Assembly (NCBI GenBank): GCA_002025645.1
Contig: CP018783.1
Coordinates: forward strand, 3,782,001-3,846,000
Direction: 5' to 3'
Length of the DNA stretch: 64,000 nucleotides
DNA from: Curtobacterium pusillum
GTDB lineage: Bacteria > Actinomycetota > Actinomycetes > Actinomycetales > Microbacteriaceae
Under the pieces are notes generated by a model. The model did no database searches, was not told the origin of the DNA, and saw only the letters and a list, made by a program, of their open reading frames with translations. Shown in pieces: positions 16,852 through 32,173 of the stretch. A program made the translations under genes and the position numbers. Numbering within the stretch: position 1 is the stretch's first letter; every line of letters starts with the position of its first letter.

Positions 16852-18084
16852 ATGGCCTCCGACACGCGCACCCCGTTCGAACAGCAGCAGTCTGCTCGTC
16901 CGCAGGTGCGTCCGCGCACCGAGGGCTGGACACAGGCGACCGACACTGCCGGCCGACCGCTCCTGCAGTTCGCGTCCCCGAAGAAGGGGAAGCCGCCGGT
17001 GCACCTCGCCGACATGACGGTCGAGGAACGGGTCGAGAAGGTCAAGGAGCTCGGCCTGCCTGGGTTCCGTGCCAAGCAGCTGTCGACGCACTACTTCACG
17101 CACTACTCGTCCGACCCGGACACGATGACCGACCTGCCGGCCGCCCAGCGCGAGGAACTCGTGGCGGGCATGCTCCCGCCGCTCCTCACCGAGACGCGTC
17201 GGCTCGCGACGGACAAGGGCGACACGATCAAGTTCCTCTGGAAGCTGCACGACGGCGCCCTGGTCGAGTCGGTGCTCATGCGATACCCCGGCCGCATCAC
17301 CCTCTGCGTCTCGTCGCAGGCGGGCTGCGGCATGAACTGCCCGTTCTGCGCGACGGGGCAGGCCGGGCTCACCCGGAACATGTCCACGGCCGAGATCATC
17401 GAGCAGATCGTCCGGGCGAACGCCGCCATCGCCGCGGGGGAGCTCGGCGGCGACCCGCGCAAGGGCGGGAAGGACCGCGTCGACGCCGAGCGCGTCACGA
17501 ACATCGTCTTCATGGGCATGGGGGAGCCGCTCGCGAACTACAAGCGGGTGATGGACGCCGTCCGGACCATGGTGGCGCCGCAGCCGCACGGCCTCGGCAT
17601 GAGCGCCCGCGGCATCACGGTGTCCACGGTCGGGCTGGTCCCGGCGATCAGGAAGCTCGCCGACGAGAACATCCCGATCACGTTCGCCCTGTCGCTGCAC
17701 GCGCCGGACGACGAGCTCCGTGACGAGCTCATCCCGGTGAACTCGCGGTGGAAGGCCGACGAGGCGATCGACGCCGCGTACGAGTACTACACGAAGACCG
17801 GCCGTCGTGTCTCGATCGAGTACGCCCTCATCAAGGACATGAACGACCACGCCTGGCGAGCGGACCTGCTCGCCGAGAAGCTCAACAAGCGCGGCAAGGG
17901 GTGGGTGCACGTCAACCCGATCCCGCTCAACCCGACGCCCGGCTCGGTGTGGACGTCGTCCGAGGTGCACGTGCAGGACGAGTTCGTCCGCCGACTCAAC
18001 GCCGCCGGCATCCCGACGACCCTGCGCGACACCCGCGGCAAGGAGATCGACGGGGCGTGCGGGCAGTTGGCTGCGGCCGAGTAG
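16852..18084 (+). CDS. rlmN: Dual-specificity 23S rRNA/tRNA methyltransferase RlmN
   Basis: The 410-residue radical-SAM enzyme methylates C2 of adenine in 23S rRNA (A2503) and some tRNAs. The cluster cysteines are C159, C163 and C166 (CGMNCPFC). The SAM-binding GMGEPLANY follows, and the C-terminal cysteine that takes part in methyl transfer is probably C403 (GACGQL). The N-terminal domain contains [17 protein letters not shown] ends 6 bases before the ATG, so the mRNA is probably leaderless. A long hairpin follows the stop. Confidence 0.95.
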   Translation: MASDTRTPFEQQQSARPQVRPRTEGWTQATDTAGRPLLQFASPKKGKPPVHLADMTVEERVEKVKELGLPGFRAKQLSTHYFTHYSSDPDTMTDLPAAQREELVAGMLPPLLTETRRLATDKGDTIKFLWKLHDGALVESVLMRYPGRITLCVSSQAGCGMNCPFCATGQAGLTRNMSTAEIIEQIVRANAAIAAGELGGDPRKGGKDRVDAERVTNIVFMGMGEPLANYKRVMDAVRTMVAPQPHGLGMSARGITVSTVGLVPAIRKLADENIPITFALSLHAPDDELRDELIPVNSRWKADEAIDAAYEYYTKTGRRVSIEYALIKDMNDHAWRADLLAEKLNKRGKGWVHVNPIPLNPTPGSVWTSSEVHVQDEFVRRLNAAGIPTTLRDTRGKEIDGACGQLAAAE

Positions 18085-18088
18085 GTCG

Positions 18089-18116
18089 GTTCGTTCGTTC
18101 GTTCGTTCGTTCGTTC
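18089..18116. repeat. GTTC tetranucleotide repeat, 7 copies
   Basis: Seven perfect GTTC copies lie directly after the rlmN stop and before its terminator hairpin. It lies outside any gene, and the length may vary by slippage. Confidence 0.9.
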
Positions 18117-18150
18117 GGGAGGCACGGTGCGGCTTCGCACCGTGCCTCCC
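18117..18150 (+). terminator. Terminator of rlmN
   Basis: A perfect 15-bp stem (GGGAGGCACGGTGCG, 18117-18131, and its complement, 18136-18150) has a GCTT loop. The stem includes the GGAGGCACGG word of the dispersed repeat family. Confidence 0.8.
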
Positions 18151-18670
18151 GTCGTTCCCAGGGGCGGGGCGGTGCGCGTTGCGGCGCGGGCGCATGGTGC
18201 GAGGTTCCGCGCACGGTGGCACCCGCGCGGGGTCGCACACTGGCCGGAACCTCGCACGAACCCCGTGTTTCCGGGCCTCGAACAGCCGACACGCCCGGGA
18301 TGTGGGCCGGGTTGGTGCTGCCGTTCACCTCTGCGTAAAGTAATCACTCGTTGCCGCTGAGGCGGAGAACGGAACGGCCGAGACGGTCACCTGGTCACAG
18401 ACCCGGAGATCTTGTCCGCCACGGTTCTTCCCCGGGCAACGAAAACCTAAGCCTCTCTGGCGACGCTCGCTTCTGCGAGTCGAGTGGGGAGTGCGTCTGG
18501 TCCTTGAGAACTCAACAGCGTGCACATTGTCAATGCCAATTTATTGACCCCGTGACTCATCAGCTTGCTGGTGGGTTCGGAGACAATTCCTTTTGGATTG
18601 AAGATTGTCAGTAGACAGTCAACAGTCAGAATCAACTCGCTGGCACTTCGGTGTTGGTTGTAATTTTTTT
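18151..18670 (+). promoter_or_regulatory. rrn leader and promoter region
   Basis: About 520 bp without a gene lie before the 16S gene. A possible promoter is TTGGTG (18312-18317) with TAAAGT (18336-18341). TTGAGAACTCAACAG (about 18503-18517) matches the antitermination-type leader element of actinobacterial rrn operons. A related TTGAGAACTACACAG element recurs in the 16S-23S spacer near 20523. The end of the leader should pair with the 16S-23S spacer for processing. Confidence 0.5.
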
Positions 18671-23757
<5,087 letters not shown>

Positions 23758-23884
23758 ACAATTATTTCCCACACTTCGGTGTGGGGCTCGCGTCCACTTT
23801 GTGGTTCCCGACAGACGATCGGGAATCAAACTGAATACTTCAGCTAACTGAAGGAACGGTTTTGATCCAGGATTGGGTCGAAGG
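23758..23884 (+). other. 23S-5S spacer
   Basis: This 127-bp spacer has no tRNA. It contains a small hairpin (CCACACTTCGGTGTGG, about 23769-23784). Confidence 0.75.
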
Positions 23885-24004
23885 TGTTCCGGTGGTCATA
23901 GCGAGAGGGAAACGCCCGGTCACATTCCGAACCCGGAAGCTAAGCCTCTCAGCGCCGATGGTACTGCAAGGGGGACCTTGTGGGAGAGTAGGACGCCGCC
24001 GGAC
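23885..24004 (+). rRNA. rrf: 5S ribosomal RNA
   Basis: This about 120-base gene contains CGAACCCGGAAGCTAAGCC and a terminal stem formed by TTCCGGTGG and CCGCCGGA. The ends are approximate. Confidence 0.93.
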
Positions 24005-24024
24005 TCAACGTAGATACACCAGGG

Positions 24025-24054
24025 AACCCCTGACCAGCACTGGTCAGGGGTTTT
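24025..24054 (+). terminator. rrn operon terminator
   Basis: A 13-bp stem (AACCCCTGACCAG, 24025-24037, and its complement, 24040-24052) with a 2-base centre runs into TTTT. This is a textbook intrinsic terminator. Confidence 0.92.
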
Positions 24055-24089
24055 CTGCGTTCACGGGGGACTGGCAATAGGATCAGCCG

Positions 24090-25238
24090 ATGACCAACCA
24101 GCTCGACCGTGCAGCCGCGTGGCCGGTGTTGACCGACGCCACCCGGGCGGCGCTGCGCGAGATCCTCGTGCACGGTGTGCTCTCCCGTGCGGAGATCGCG
24201 CGTGCACTGGGGTTGTCGCGGGCGAGTCTCACGCGAGCGGTGCGGACGCTCCAGGAGCACGGCTTCGTCATCGAGGTCGGCACGGACGTCCGCGGAGCCA
24301 CCGGCCGTCCGTCGGAGCTGCTCCGGACGAGTGAGGGCGTGTGGGAGTTCCTCGGGGTGAAGCTCACCCAGGGCCGGTTGTACGCCGCGGTGACGGACCT
24401 GGCGGGACGCGTGCTGGCCCTGCACGAGGAGACGCTGCGCGACACCGCTCCCGAGGCCCTCGTGCAGCAGGTGGCAGAGGTCACCGCGCGCCTGCGGGCA
24501 GCCTCGCCGGCGATCTGTTCGCTCGGCGTCTCGGTCCCGGGCGACGTGGTCACCCGTGACGGTGTGACCGTGGTCGAGGTCTCGCAGTTCCTCGGCTGGC
24601 GGGACGTTCCGCTGTCGGACATGCTCGAGGCACGGACCGGGCTGACGACGTTCACCGTCAACGACGTCGACGCCCTGACGGCCAAGGAACACTGGATCGG
24701 TGCCGGCGCGGGTGTCGGGTCGATGGCCCTCGTCACGGTCGGTGCCGGTGTGGGCTTCGGCCTCGTCACGAACGGCGAGGTCTCCGAGGGCGCCCACGGT
24801 CGCTTCGGTCGGGTCGGGCACCTGCCGGTGTACGGCGGGGGACCGGACTGCGGTGTCGGGCACGAGGGCTGTGTGTCCGGGTACCTGCCGAGCTCGATCA
24901 TCGCGCGGAACGCCGGCCACGACGACACCGACTACAGCGCGGTCGTGGACCTCGCACGGGCGGGGGACGAGGCGGCAATCCAGGCCTTCCGGGACGCCGG
25001 CACGGCCCTCGGGATCCTCCTGTCCACCGTGGTCACCCTGGTGGATCCGGAGTCGATCGTCCTGACCGGTGACGGCCTGCCCGTGTACGACATCGCCCGG
25101 GCCGAGGTCGATGCGGCGTTCCGGAAGGGGCTCCGTCCCTACGAACCCGCGGTCACGGTGGTCGTGCAGCCGTTCGAGTTCTCCGAGTGGGCGCGCGCGG
25201 CAGCGGTGCTCGCCGTGCGGCGACTCCTGCGGTTCTGA
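24090..25238 (+). CDS. ROK-family transcriptional regulator
   Basis: The 382-residue protein has an N-terminal winged helix (LSRAEIARALGLSRASLTRA, about 31-50) and a ROK sugar-binding domain. The ROK zinc/substrate motif is degenerate: GHLPVYGGGPDCGVGHEGC keeps only part of the cysteine pattern, and the usual glutamate after it is replaced. So it is a sensor, not a kinase. TAGGAT stands 6 bases before the ATG (leaderless). It precedes GH42, GH36, GH2 and ABC importer genes and is the likely local repressor. Confidence 0.87.
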   Translation: MTNQLDRAAAWPVLTDATRAALREILVHGVLSRAEIARALGLSRASLTRAVRTLQEHGFVIEVGTDVRGATGRPSELLRTSEGVWEFLGVKLTQGRLYAAVTDLAGRVLALHEETLRDTAPEALVQQVAEVTARLRAASPAICSLGVSVPGDVVTRDGVTVVEVSQFLGWRDVPLSDMLEARTGLTTFTVNDVDALTAKEHWIGAGAGVGSMALVTVGAGVGFGLVTNGEVSEGAHGRFGRVGHLPVYGGGPDCGVGHEGCVSGYLPSSIIARNAGHDDTDYSAVVDLARAGDEAAIQAFRDAGTALGILLSTVVTLVDPESIVLTGDGLPVYDIARAEVDAAFRKGLRPYEPAVTVVVQPFEFSEWARAAAVLAVRRLLRF

Positions 25239-25267
25239 CGGACGAGTGACAAGAAACAAGCGACGGA

Positions 25268-25291
25268 CGACTTAGTTACGCAAGTTGACAA
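25268..25291 (+). promoter_or_regulatory. Operator-like element, copy 1, before the GH42 gene
   Basis: CGACTTAGTT (25268-25277), 10 bases, then ACAA (25288-25291). The same words at the same spacing occur at 32179-32202 before the ABC importer operon. It lies 52 bp before the GH42 start and probably overlaps the promoter. Confidence 0.55.
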
Positions 25292-25342
25292 ACGCCTCCG
25301 GCGGGCGGGATGCTGTTCGGGTCCACCGTCGAAGGAGATGTC

Positions 25343-27358
25343 GTGACCCCTGCCCGTTCCGTGCCCTGGCCCACCGAGGACCTGTCGTTCGGCGGTGACT
25401 ACAGCCCCGAGCAGTGGCCCCGCGAGGTCTGGCACGAGGACGTCCGGCTCATGCGCGAGGCCGGCGTGAACCTCGTCACGGTCGGGGTGTTCTCCTGGGG
25501 GCTCCTCGAACGCGCCCCGGGGGAGTACACGTGGGCGTGGCTCGACGAGGTCCTCGACCTGCTGCACGAGCACGGCATCGCGGTGGACCTCGCAACCCCG
25601 ACCGCGGCGCCGCCGAACTGGCTCCTGACGGCCCACCCGGAGGTCCTTCCGGTCGACGCGACCGACCGCCGCGAACGCCCGGGCGGCCGGCTCGGCTGGT
25701 GCCCGGCGTCCCCGGTGTTCCGCGAGCACGCGCTCCGGATCGTCGACGCGATCGCCGCACGGTACGGGCACCACCCGGCCGTACGGCTCTGGCACGTGAG
25801 CAACGAACTCGGCGGCGGTAACGGCCGCTGCCACTGCGAGGTGTCGGCGGCGGACTTCCGGCGGTGGCTCGGCGCGAAGTACCGGACCGTCGACGCCGCG
25901 AACGCCGCCTGGGGCACGGCCTTCTGGGGGCACACCTACACGTCCTTCGACGAGGTCTCCACCCCGCGCGGCGTCGGCGGCGCCCCGAACCCCGGCCTCG
26001 CGCTGGACTTCGAGCGGTACTCGTCCGATGCACTGCTCGCCCACTACGACGCCGAGCGCGCCGTGATCGAACAGCACTCCGAGGTGCCGGTCACCACGAA
26101 CTTCATGGTCGGTGCCGGCTCGCAGGTGGTCGACTACGCCGAGTGGGCGAAGCACGTCGCGATCCCGGCGAACGACCACTACACCCTCGTCGACGACCCG
26201 GACCGCGCCGAGGACCTCGCCGCCTCGGCCGACCGGATGCGCGGGATCACGCGGGACCGCACCCCGTGGTTGCTCATGGAGCACTCGACGGGCGGCCCGA
26301 GCTGGCAGCAGCGGAACCGTGCGAAGGAGCCCGGTGAGATCCTGCGGAACTCGCTCGCGCACGTCGCCCGCGGTTCCGACGGGGCGCTCTTCTTCCAGTG
26401 GCGCGCCTCCACCGCCGGCGCCGAGCAGTTCCACTCCGCGATGCTCCCGCACGCCGGCACGCGCAGCCGGGTCTGGCGGGAGGTCTGCGCCCTCGGCCGT
26501 GCACTCCGCGCGCTCGGGCCCGCCAAGGGTGCCCCCGTCGAGGCCGCACGCGTGGCGATCGTCGTGGACGAGCCGTCGGGCTGGGCCCTGCAGTCCGGGC
26601 TGAAGCCGCACCGGGGGCTCCGCTACGGCCACGAACTCCGTGCCTGGCACACCGCGTTCTGGCGACGCCAGGTGCTCACCGACGTGGTGCCGATCGACGC
26701 CGACCTGTCCGGGTACGACGTGGTCGTCCTCCCGACGCTCTTCGTCGTCGACGACGAGGCCGCCGCCCGCATCAGCGCCGTGGCCGACCAGGGCGCGACG
26801 CTCCTGGTCACCTACGCCTCCGGCATCGTCGACGAGACCGCCCGCGTCCGCACCGGCGGCTACCCGGGGGCCTTCCGCGACGTGCTCGGCGTCCGGGCCG
26901 AGGAGTTCACCCCGCTGCAGCGCGACGACCGGGTCCTGCTCGACGACGGCACCGTCGTCACCGACTGGGCCGAGGACCTCGTCGTCGAGGACGCCGAGGT
27001 CGTCCTCCGCCACGTCGACGGCCCGCTCGCGGGACGGCCGGCGGTCACGCGCCGCGCCGCCGGCGGCGGCGCGTGGTACGTCTCGGCGATGCTCGACGCG
27101 GACGGCGTGCAGCGGATCGTGGACCGGATCGTCGAGGAGCGAGCGATCGCGCGGACCGTCACCGCGCCTCCAGGCCTGGAGGCAGTGCGTCGCGTCCGGC
27201 AGGACGGCACCGGGATCCTGTTCCTCCTGAACCACCGCCCCGACGACGTCACCCTGTCGGCCGCCGGGACCGACCTGCTCGACGGCTCCGGGCACGGACC
27301 GGAGACCGTCGTGCCCGCTGGCGGCGTCCGCGTCCTGCTCGAGGCGGCGACGGCATGA
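25343..27358 (+). CDS. GH42 beta-galactosidase
   Basis: The 671-residue protein is a family GH42 TIM-barrel glycosidase. The acid/base is E155 (VSNELGG) and the nucleophile E313 (LLMEHSTG). The GRCHCE cysteine pair is a reduced form of the metal site found in the family. The C-terminal part is the usual trimerisation domain. GTG 25343 is chosen because GAAGGAG lies just before it. There is no signal peptide, so it acts on imported oligosaccharides. It overlaps the alpha-galactosidase by 4 bp. Some GH42 enzymes prefer arabinosides. Confidence 0.9.
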   Translation: MTPARSVPWPTEDLSFGGDYSPEQWPREVWHEDVRLMREAGVNLVTVGVFSWGLLERAPGEYTWAWLDEVLDLLHEHGIAVDLATPTAAPPNWLLTAHPEVLPVDATDRRERPGGRLGWCPASPVFREHALRIVDAIAARYGHHPAVRLWHVSNELGGGNGRCHCEVSAADFRRWLGAKYRTVDAANAAWGTAFWGHTYTSFDEVSTPRGVGGAPNPGLALDFERYSSDALLAHYDAERAVIEQHSEVPVTTNFMVGAGSQVVDYAEWAKHVAIPANDHYTLVDDPDRAEDLAASADRMRGITRDRTPWLLMEHSTGGPSWQQRNRAKEPGEILRNSLAHVARGSDGALFFQWRASTAGAEQFHSAMLPHAGTRSRVWREVCALGRALRALGPAKGAPVEAARVAIVVDEPSGWALQSGLKPHRGLRYGHELRAWHTAFWRRQVLTDVVPIDADLSGYDVVVLPTLFVVDDEAAARISAVADQGATLLVTYASGIVDETARVRTGGYPGAFRDVLGVRAEEFTPLQRDDRVLLDDGTVVTDWAEDLVVEDAEVVLRHVDGPLAGRPAVTRRAAGGGAWYVSAMLDADGVQRIVDRIVEERAIARTVTAPPGLEAVRRVRQDGTGILFLLNHRPDDVTLSAAGTDLLDGSGHGPETVVPAGGVRVLLEAATA

Positions 27359-29517
27359 CCGTGCTGGACGGCGACGAGGTGACGACCGCGGTGCCTGCGT
27401 CGGCCGTGCGGGTGCACGTGCTGCGCGCGGCGGGGACGAGCCTCGTGGTCGCGGCTCGCGTGGACGGTCTGCCCGAGGTGCTGCACTGGGGTCGCGACGT
27501 CGGTGACGTCGTGCCCGAGGACGCCGACGACCTCGTCCTGGCGCTCGCGCGGGCCGTCTCGCCGAGTGCGTTCGACGCCGCGTGGCCGCTGACCGTGCTG
27601 CCGACCGAGCACGACGGGTGGGAGGGACGACCGGCCCTCGCCGGACAGGTCGACGGGCGTCCGCTGGTGCCGGTGTGGCGGGACGTCGTCGTGACCGCCG
27701 ACGACCGGGTCCTGACCGTCGACGCGGTGTCGGACGACGTGTCGCTGCGCAGCGCGTTCGTGCTCGACGGCGCCGGCGTCCTGCGCGTCCGGCACGCGCT
27801 GACGAACACCGGGACGGGGACCGTCGAGGTGCAGGCGCTCGAGGCGGTGCTCCCGGTGGGGGAGCGCGCGGCGGAGGTCCTCGACCTGGCCGGACGGTGG
27901 ACGCGCGAGCGCACCCCGCAGCGTCGGGCGATGACGGACGGCGTGCACGTGCGGGAGAGCCGCCGCGGCCGGACCGGGCACGACGCCCCGACGCTCACGG
28001 TGCTCGGCACCGCCGGGTTCGACGACACCACGGGCGAGCTGTGGGCGGTGCACCCGGCGTGGAGCGCGGACAGTGTGCACCGGTACGACCGGCTCGCCGA
28101 GGCCCGGCCGGTGCTCGGTGCCGGGGAACTCCTGCGCGCGGGCGAGATCGCGCTCGCGCCCGGAGCGACGTTCACCGCGCCGGACACCGTGTTCGTGTGG
28201 AGCGACGCCGGGCTCGACGGGCTGGCCGCACGGTCGCACGAGTCCCTCCGCGCCCGGCCCGGGCACCCGCGGACCCCGCGTCCGGTCGTGCTCAACACCT
28301 GGGAGGCCGTCTACTTCCGGCAGGAGCTCGAACCGCTCCTCGCCCTGGCGCGCGTCGCCGCCGACGTCGGGGTCGAACGGTTCGTCCTCGACGACGGCTG
28401 GTTCACCGGTCGCCGCTCGGACACCACCGCACTCGGCGACTGGACCGTCGACGCCGAGGTCTGGCCGGACGGCCTCGGCCCGCTCGTCGCCGGCGTGCGG
28501 TCCCACGGCATGGAGTTCGGGCTGTGGTTCGAGCCGGAGATGGTCAGCCCGGTGTCCGCCCTCGCACTGGCGCACCCGGACTGGTTCCTGCAGGCACCCG
28601 ACCGGACCCGGACGTGGCGGCACCAGTACGTGCTCGACTTCGCCCGCGCGGACGTCCGCGAGCACGTGCTCGACCGGATGTCGGCGGTGATCGGGGAGCA
28701 CCACGTCGACTTCGTGAAGTGGGACCAGAACCGTGACGTCGTGCAGACCGTGCACGCGGGACGGGTCGGCCTCGACGCCCACACCCGGGGCGTGTACGCC
28801 GTGATGGACGAGCTGCGCCGGCGGCACCCGTGGCTCGAGATCGAGGCGTGTGCGTCCGGTGGTGCCCGGGTCGACCTCGGCGTGCTCGACCGCGCTGACC
28901 GGGTGTGGGCATCGGACTCGAACGACGCGATGGAGCGCCTGCCGATCCAGCGGTGGACGGAGCTCCTGCTGCCGCTCGAGCTCATCGGCTCGCACGTCGG
29001 GCCGGAGGTCTCGCACACGACCGGGCGGCACCTGGACCTGGACTTCCGGATGGCGGTGTCGCTGTTCGGCAGCGCCGGGATCGAGACCGACGTCACGCGG
29101 TGCAGCCCCGCGGAGCTCGACCGGCTGCGGGAGTGGACCGCGCTGTACAAGCGGGAGCGCGGGCTGCTGCACTCCGGACGGGTGCACCACCTGGACCTCG
29201 GGGACCCCGGGCTCGACGCCACCCTGGTCGTCGGAGCGGACCGGGACCGTGCGCTCGTGCGGGTCGCCCGGGTCGTCACCGGTCCGCGGTCGCTCGCCGT
29301 GCCGCTCCGGCTCCGAGGGCTCGACCGGGCGCGGCGCTACCGGATCGCGCCGGTCACCGGGCTGCGGGTGCCGAAGGGTGTCGACGTGACCCGGACGCCG
29401 TGGCTCGAGCGGGGGAGCCTCGAGCTCTCCGGCGCCGTGCTCGAGGACATCGGCGTGCGGATGCTCGCCCTCGCACCCGGCACGGCCCTCGTGCTCGAGG
29501 CGCAGGCGATCGACTGA
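27355..29517 (+). CDS. GH36 alpha-galactosidase (first of two)
   Basis: The 720-residue protein is a GH36 alpha-galactosidase. The N-terminal beta-sandwich is followed by the TIM barrel (about 315-630). The nucleophile is D457 in FVKWDQNR and the acid/base D521 in ASDSND. DDGWF and GLWFEPEMV are further GH36 signatures. It would remove alpha-1,6-galactose from galactomannan oligosaccharides or raffinose-type sugars inside the cell. The ATG overlaps the GH42 stop, so the two enzymes are made together. Confidence 0.92.
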   Translation: MTVLDGDEVTTAVPASAVRVHVLRAAGTSLVVAARVDGLPEVLHWGRDVGDVVPEDADDLVLALARAVSPSAFDAAWPLTVLPTEHDGWEGRPALAGQVDGRPLVPVWRDVVVTADDRVLTVDAVSDDVSLRSAFVLDGAGVLRVRHALTNTGTGTVEVQALEAVLPVGERAAEVLDLAGRWTRERTPQRRAMTDGVHVRESRRGRTGHDAPTLTVLGTAGFDDTTGELWAVHPAWSADSVHRYDRLAEARPVLGAGELLRAGEIALAPGATFTAPDTVFVWSDAGLDGLAARSHESLRARPGHPRTPRPVVLNTWEAVYFRQELEPLLALARVAADVGVERFVLDDGWFTGRRSDTTALGDWTVDAEVWPDGLGPLVAGVRSHGMEFGLWFEPEMVSPVSALALAHPDWFLQAPDRTRTWRHQYVLDFARADVREHVLDRMSAVIGEHHVDFVKWDQNRDVVQTVHAGRVGLDAHTRGVYAVMDELRRRHPWLEIEACASGGARVDLGVLDRADRVWASDSNDAMERLPIQRWTELLLPLELIGSHVGPEVSHTTGRHLDLDFRMAVSLFGSAGIETDVTRCSPAELDRLREWTALYKRERGLLHSGRVHHLDLGDPGLDATLVVGADRDRALVRVARVVTGPRSLAVPLRLRGLDRARRYRIAPVTGLRVPKGVDVTRTPWLERGSLELSGAVLEDIGVRMLALAPGTALVLEAQAID

Positions 29518-29571
29518 GCAGGCGGGCCGGGCGCGCGACCCTGATCCGGTCGCGCGCCCGGCGGCCGGCGC

Positions 29572-32124
29572 TCAGGCGCGCAGCTGGCCCGCGTGCCGGA
29601 GCACGAGCGGGCCCGTGAGCGCCGCGCTGTCGATGCCGGGAGCGCCCGTCACCGTGAACACCACCGACTCCCCGGCGAGCAACGACACGAGCCCCTCGTC
29701 CACCCGCGCCCGGGCGTCGACCCGGTCCGGGAAGAGCGACACGTCGCGGGCGTAGGACGTCGCCGTGACGGTCACGCGTGCGCCGTCCGCGGTGGACTCC
29801 ACCGACGCCACGAGCGGGGACAGCGCGAACACCTGGTCGACGACCTCGGCGAGGTCGAACACCGTGCGGGTGCCGGCACCCGTGACGACGAGCACCTCGG
29901 ACGCGGCATCGCTGGGGACCGCGAGCGCGTCCGGCAGCGTCGCACGATCGGAGGACGCGGGACCGGCGGCGAGCGGGAACGACGACGACTCGAGGACGGT
30001 GCCGTCGAACGCGACCCTGGCCACCGTGACCTCGTCGGACACCGGCGCACCCGAGGCGTTCACCAGGACGACGTCGAGCGACGACGCGCCGGTGGAACCC
30101 GGCTGCACCGTCAGCAGCAGCGGCTGGTAGGCGTGCCGCACCGCGTACCAGACCGGCTTCCGGATGCCCGCGTGGTCGACGAGCGCCCAGGACACCACGG
30201 GCCAGTCGTCGTTGAGCTGCCACACGATCATCCCGGTGTTGTCCGGTGTCCGGGAGCGGAACCACTCCATCCCGAAGCGGATCGCGTGCGCCTGGTTGAG
30301 CTGCGCGGCGAAGTGCCAGTCCTCGATGCGCCACGCCGAGTCCGGAGCGGGCATCGGCAGGTGCCCGCGCATCCCGTCGGCGAGCTTCCGGTTGCCCTGG
30401 TCGGCCTTCTGGTGCACGAGCATCTCGTGACCGTCCGGGTCGAGCGGCTCGTCGTGCACCACGGCGGTCAGCGTCGACCACGCCGGCGGCCCTTGGAACC
30501 CGAACTCCGCCACGAACCGCGGGTTCCAGTCGGCGTAGGCACGGTAGTCGAGCCGGTTCCAGACGTCCCAGATGTGCACGCTGCCGTTGCGCTCGTCGTT
30601 CGGCGTGAGGTACTCGTCGAACGAGAACGGGCTCCCGGGCGTGTACGGCCGGGTCGGGTCGAGCTCCGCGACGATGGACGGCAGCAGCGACCGGTAGTAC
30701 CCGTTCCCCCAGGTCCGGCCGACGAGCGACGGTCGCCAACCCCACTCGGCGTACGCCACGAGGTTCTCGTTGTTCCCGTTCCACACCACGAGCGACGGGT
30801 GCGGGCTGAGGCGGGTGACGGCCTCGCGCACCTCGGGTTCGACCTCGTCGGCGAGCCAGGGCTCCTCGGCGTAGGCGGCGCAGGCGAACAGGAAGTCCTG
30901 CCACACCAGGATCCCGAGCTCGTCGCACCGGTCGTACAGGTCCTCGGACTCGTAGATCCCGCCGCCCCAGATCCGGAGCAGGTTCACGTTCGCCTCGACG
31001 GCGTCGTCGATCCGCGCCGCGTACCGAGCCGGCGTCATCTCGGTCAGGAACGCGTGGTCCGGGATCCAGTTCGCCCCGCGGACGATCACCGGGCGGTCGT
31101 TCACCCGGAGCAGGAAGGGGGCGCCGCCGGCGTCGGCCGCGGTGTCCAGGGTCACGGTGCGGAACCCGACGCGGCCGGTCCAGACGTCGTCGCCGACCGC
31201 GACGCAGACGTCGTACAGCGGCTGGTCGCCTTCGCCGCGCGGCCACCAGACCGCGACGTCGGGCACCTCCAGGCGCACGGTCGCCGAGCCGTCGACCACC
31301 GGTCGTGACGCGGTCCGGCCTGGAGGCACGGTGCCGGAACCGGCCGACGCTGCGGACGCGCGGTGCGGGGCCACGGTGATCCGCGCCTCCAGTCCGACCG
31401 TGCCGTCACCACCCGTGGACGTGACGGGCGCGCTGCCGATGGCCTGCGCGAAGGCGCCGGTGGAACCGGCGTGCTCGACGTCGACGTGCGCCGTGAGGAC
31501 GCCGGTCGTGCCGTCCACGTCGACGAGGGGGCGGACGGCCGCGATGCGGACGCCGCTCCACGACTCGATGCCGATCGACCTCCAGATGCCGCTCGTGGCG
31601 ACGTCGATGCCCCAGTCCCAGCCGAAGTTCGACGCGTTCTTGCGGAGCGCGTTGTACGGGTGGTGGTTGACGTGGGGGAGCTCGCCGCCGTGCAGCGCGG
31701 ACAGGCGTTCGGCGGCGGGGACCGGGGCGTCGAAGGTGACGACGACCTCGTTCGTGCCGGGCCGGAGCAGGTGCCCGACGGGGAAGCGGTACGAGCGGTG
31801 CTGGTTCGCGGTCGTCGCGACGACGATGCCGTTCACCTCGATGGTGGCCAGGGTGTCGAGTCCGTCGGCGACGAGGTCGTGGCGCGTCTCGTCGGGGGCG
31901 GTCCACTCGAAGGTGCGGCGGTAGCGCCAGACGGTGTCGCCGATCCACTGCGTCGCGGCCTCGTGGTCGCCGTCGAACGGGTCGGGGATCCGCCCGGCCC
32001 GGAGCAGGTCGGTGTGCACGCAACCGGGGACCACCGCCTCGACCGGGTCGCGGTGCCGCTCGGACTCCTCGGGTCCGGTCACCGCCTCGACCGTCCACGT
32101 GCCGTCCAGGGTGGTCCGCTCCAT
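29572..32124 (-). CDS. GH2 beta-mannosidase
   Basis: The 850-residue protein is a GH2 enzyme of the beta-mannosidase type. A sugar-binding sandwich, an immunoglobulin-like domain and a TIM barrel are in order, with C-terminal sandwich domains after them. The acid/base is E453 in WNGNNENL and the nucleophile E540 in VAEFGFQG. There is no signal peptide. It would remove mannose from the non-reducing ends of beta-mannosides. It is divergent from the ABC importer and convergent with the GH36 gene. Ribosome-binding sequence GAGGAGA precedes the ATG. Two CTGGAGGC words interrupt it in different frames (about 31318 and 31383). Confidence 0.9.
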   Translation of the reverse strand: MERTTLDGTWTVEAVTGPEESERHRDPVEAVVPGCVHTDLLRAGRIPDPFDGDHEAATQWIGDTVWRYRRTFEWTAPDETRHDLVADGLDTLATIEVNGIVVATTANQHRSYRFPVGHLLRPGTNEVVVTFDAPVPAAERLSALHGGELPHVNHHPYNALRKNASNFGWDWGIDVATSGIWRSIGIESWSGVRIAAVRPLVDVDGTTGVLTAHVDVEHAGSTGAFAQAIGSAPVTSTGGDGTVGLEARITVAPHRASAASAGSGTVPPGRTASRPVVDGSATVRLEVPDVAVWWPRGEGDQPLYDVCVAVGDDVWTGRVGFRTVTLDTAADAGGAPFLLRVNDRPVIVRGANWIPDHAFLTEMTPARYAARIDDAVEANVNLLRIWGGGIYESEDLYDRCDELGILVWQDFLFACAAYAEEPWLADEVEPEVREAVTRLSPHPSLVVWNGNNENLVAYAEWGWRPSLVGRTWGNGYYRSLLPSIVAELDPTRPYTPGSPFSFDEYLTPNDERNGSVHIWDVWNRLDYRAYADWNPRFVAEFGFQGPPAWSTLTAVVHDEPLDPDGHEMLVHQKADQGNRKLADGMRGHLPMPAPDSAWRIEDWHFAAQLNQAHAIRFGMEWFRSRTPDNTGMIVWQLNDDWPVVSWALVDHAGIRKPVWYAVRHAYQPLLLTVQPGSTGASSLDVVLVNASGAPVSDEVTVARVAFDGTVLESSSFPLAAGPASSDRATLPDALAVPSDAASEVLVVTGAGTRTVFDLAEVVDQVFALSPLVASVESTADGARVTVTATSYARDVSLFPDRVDARARVDEGLVSLLAGESVVFTVTGAPGIDSAALTGPLVLRHAGQLRA

Positions 32125-32173
32125 CGCGTCTCCTCATCGTCGGGGTCTGTCCGCGGGGTCGTGACGCGACCCC

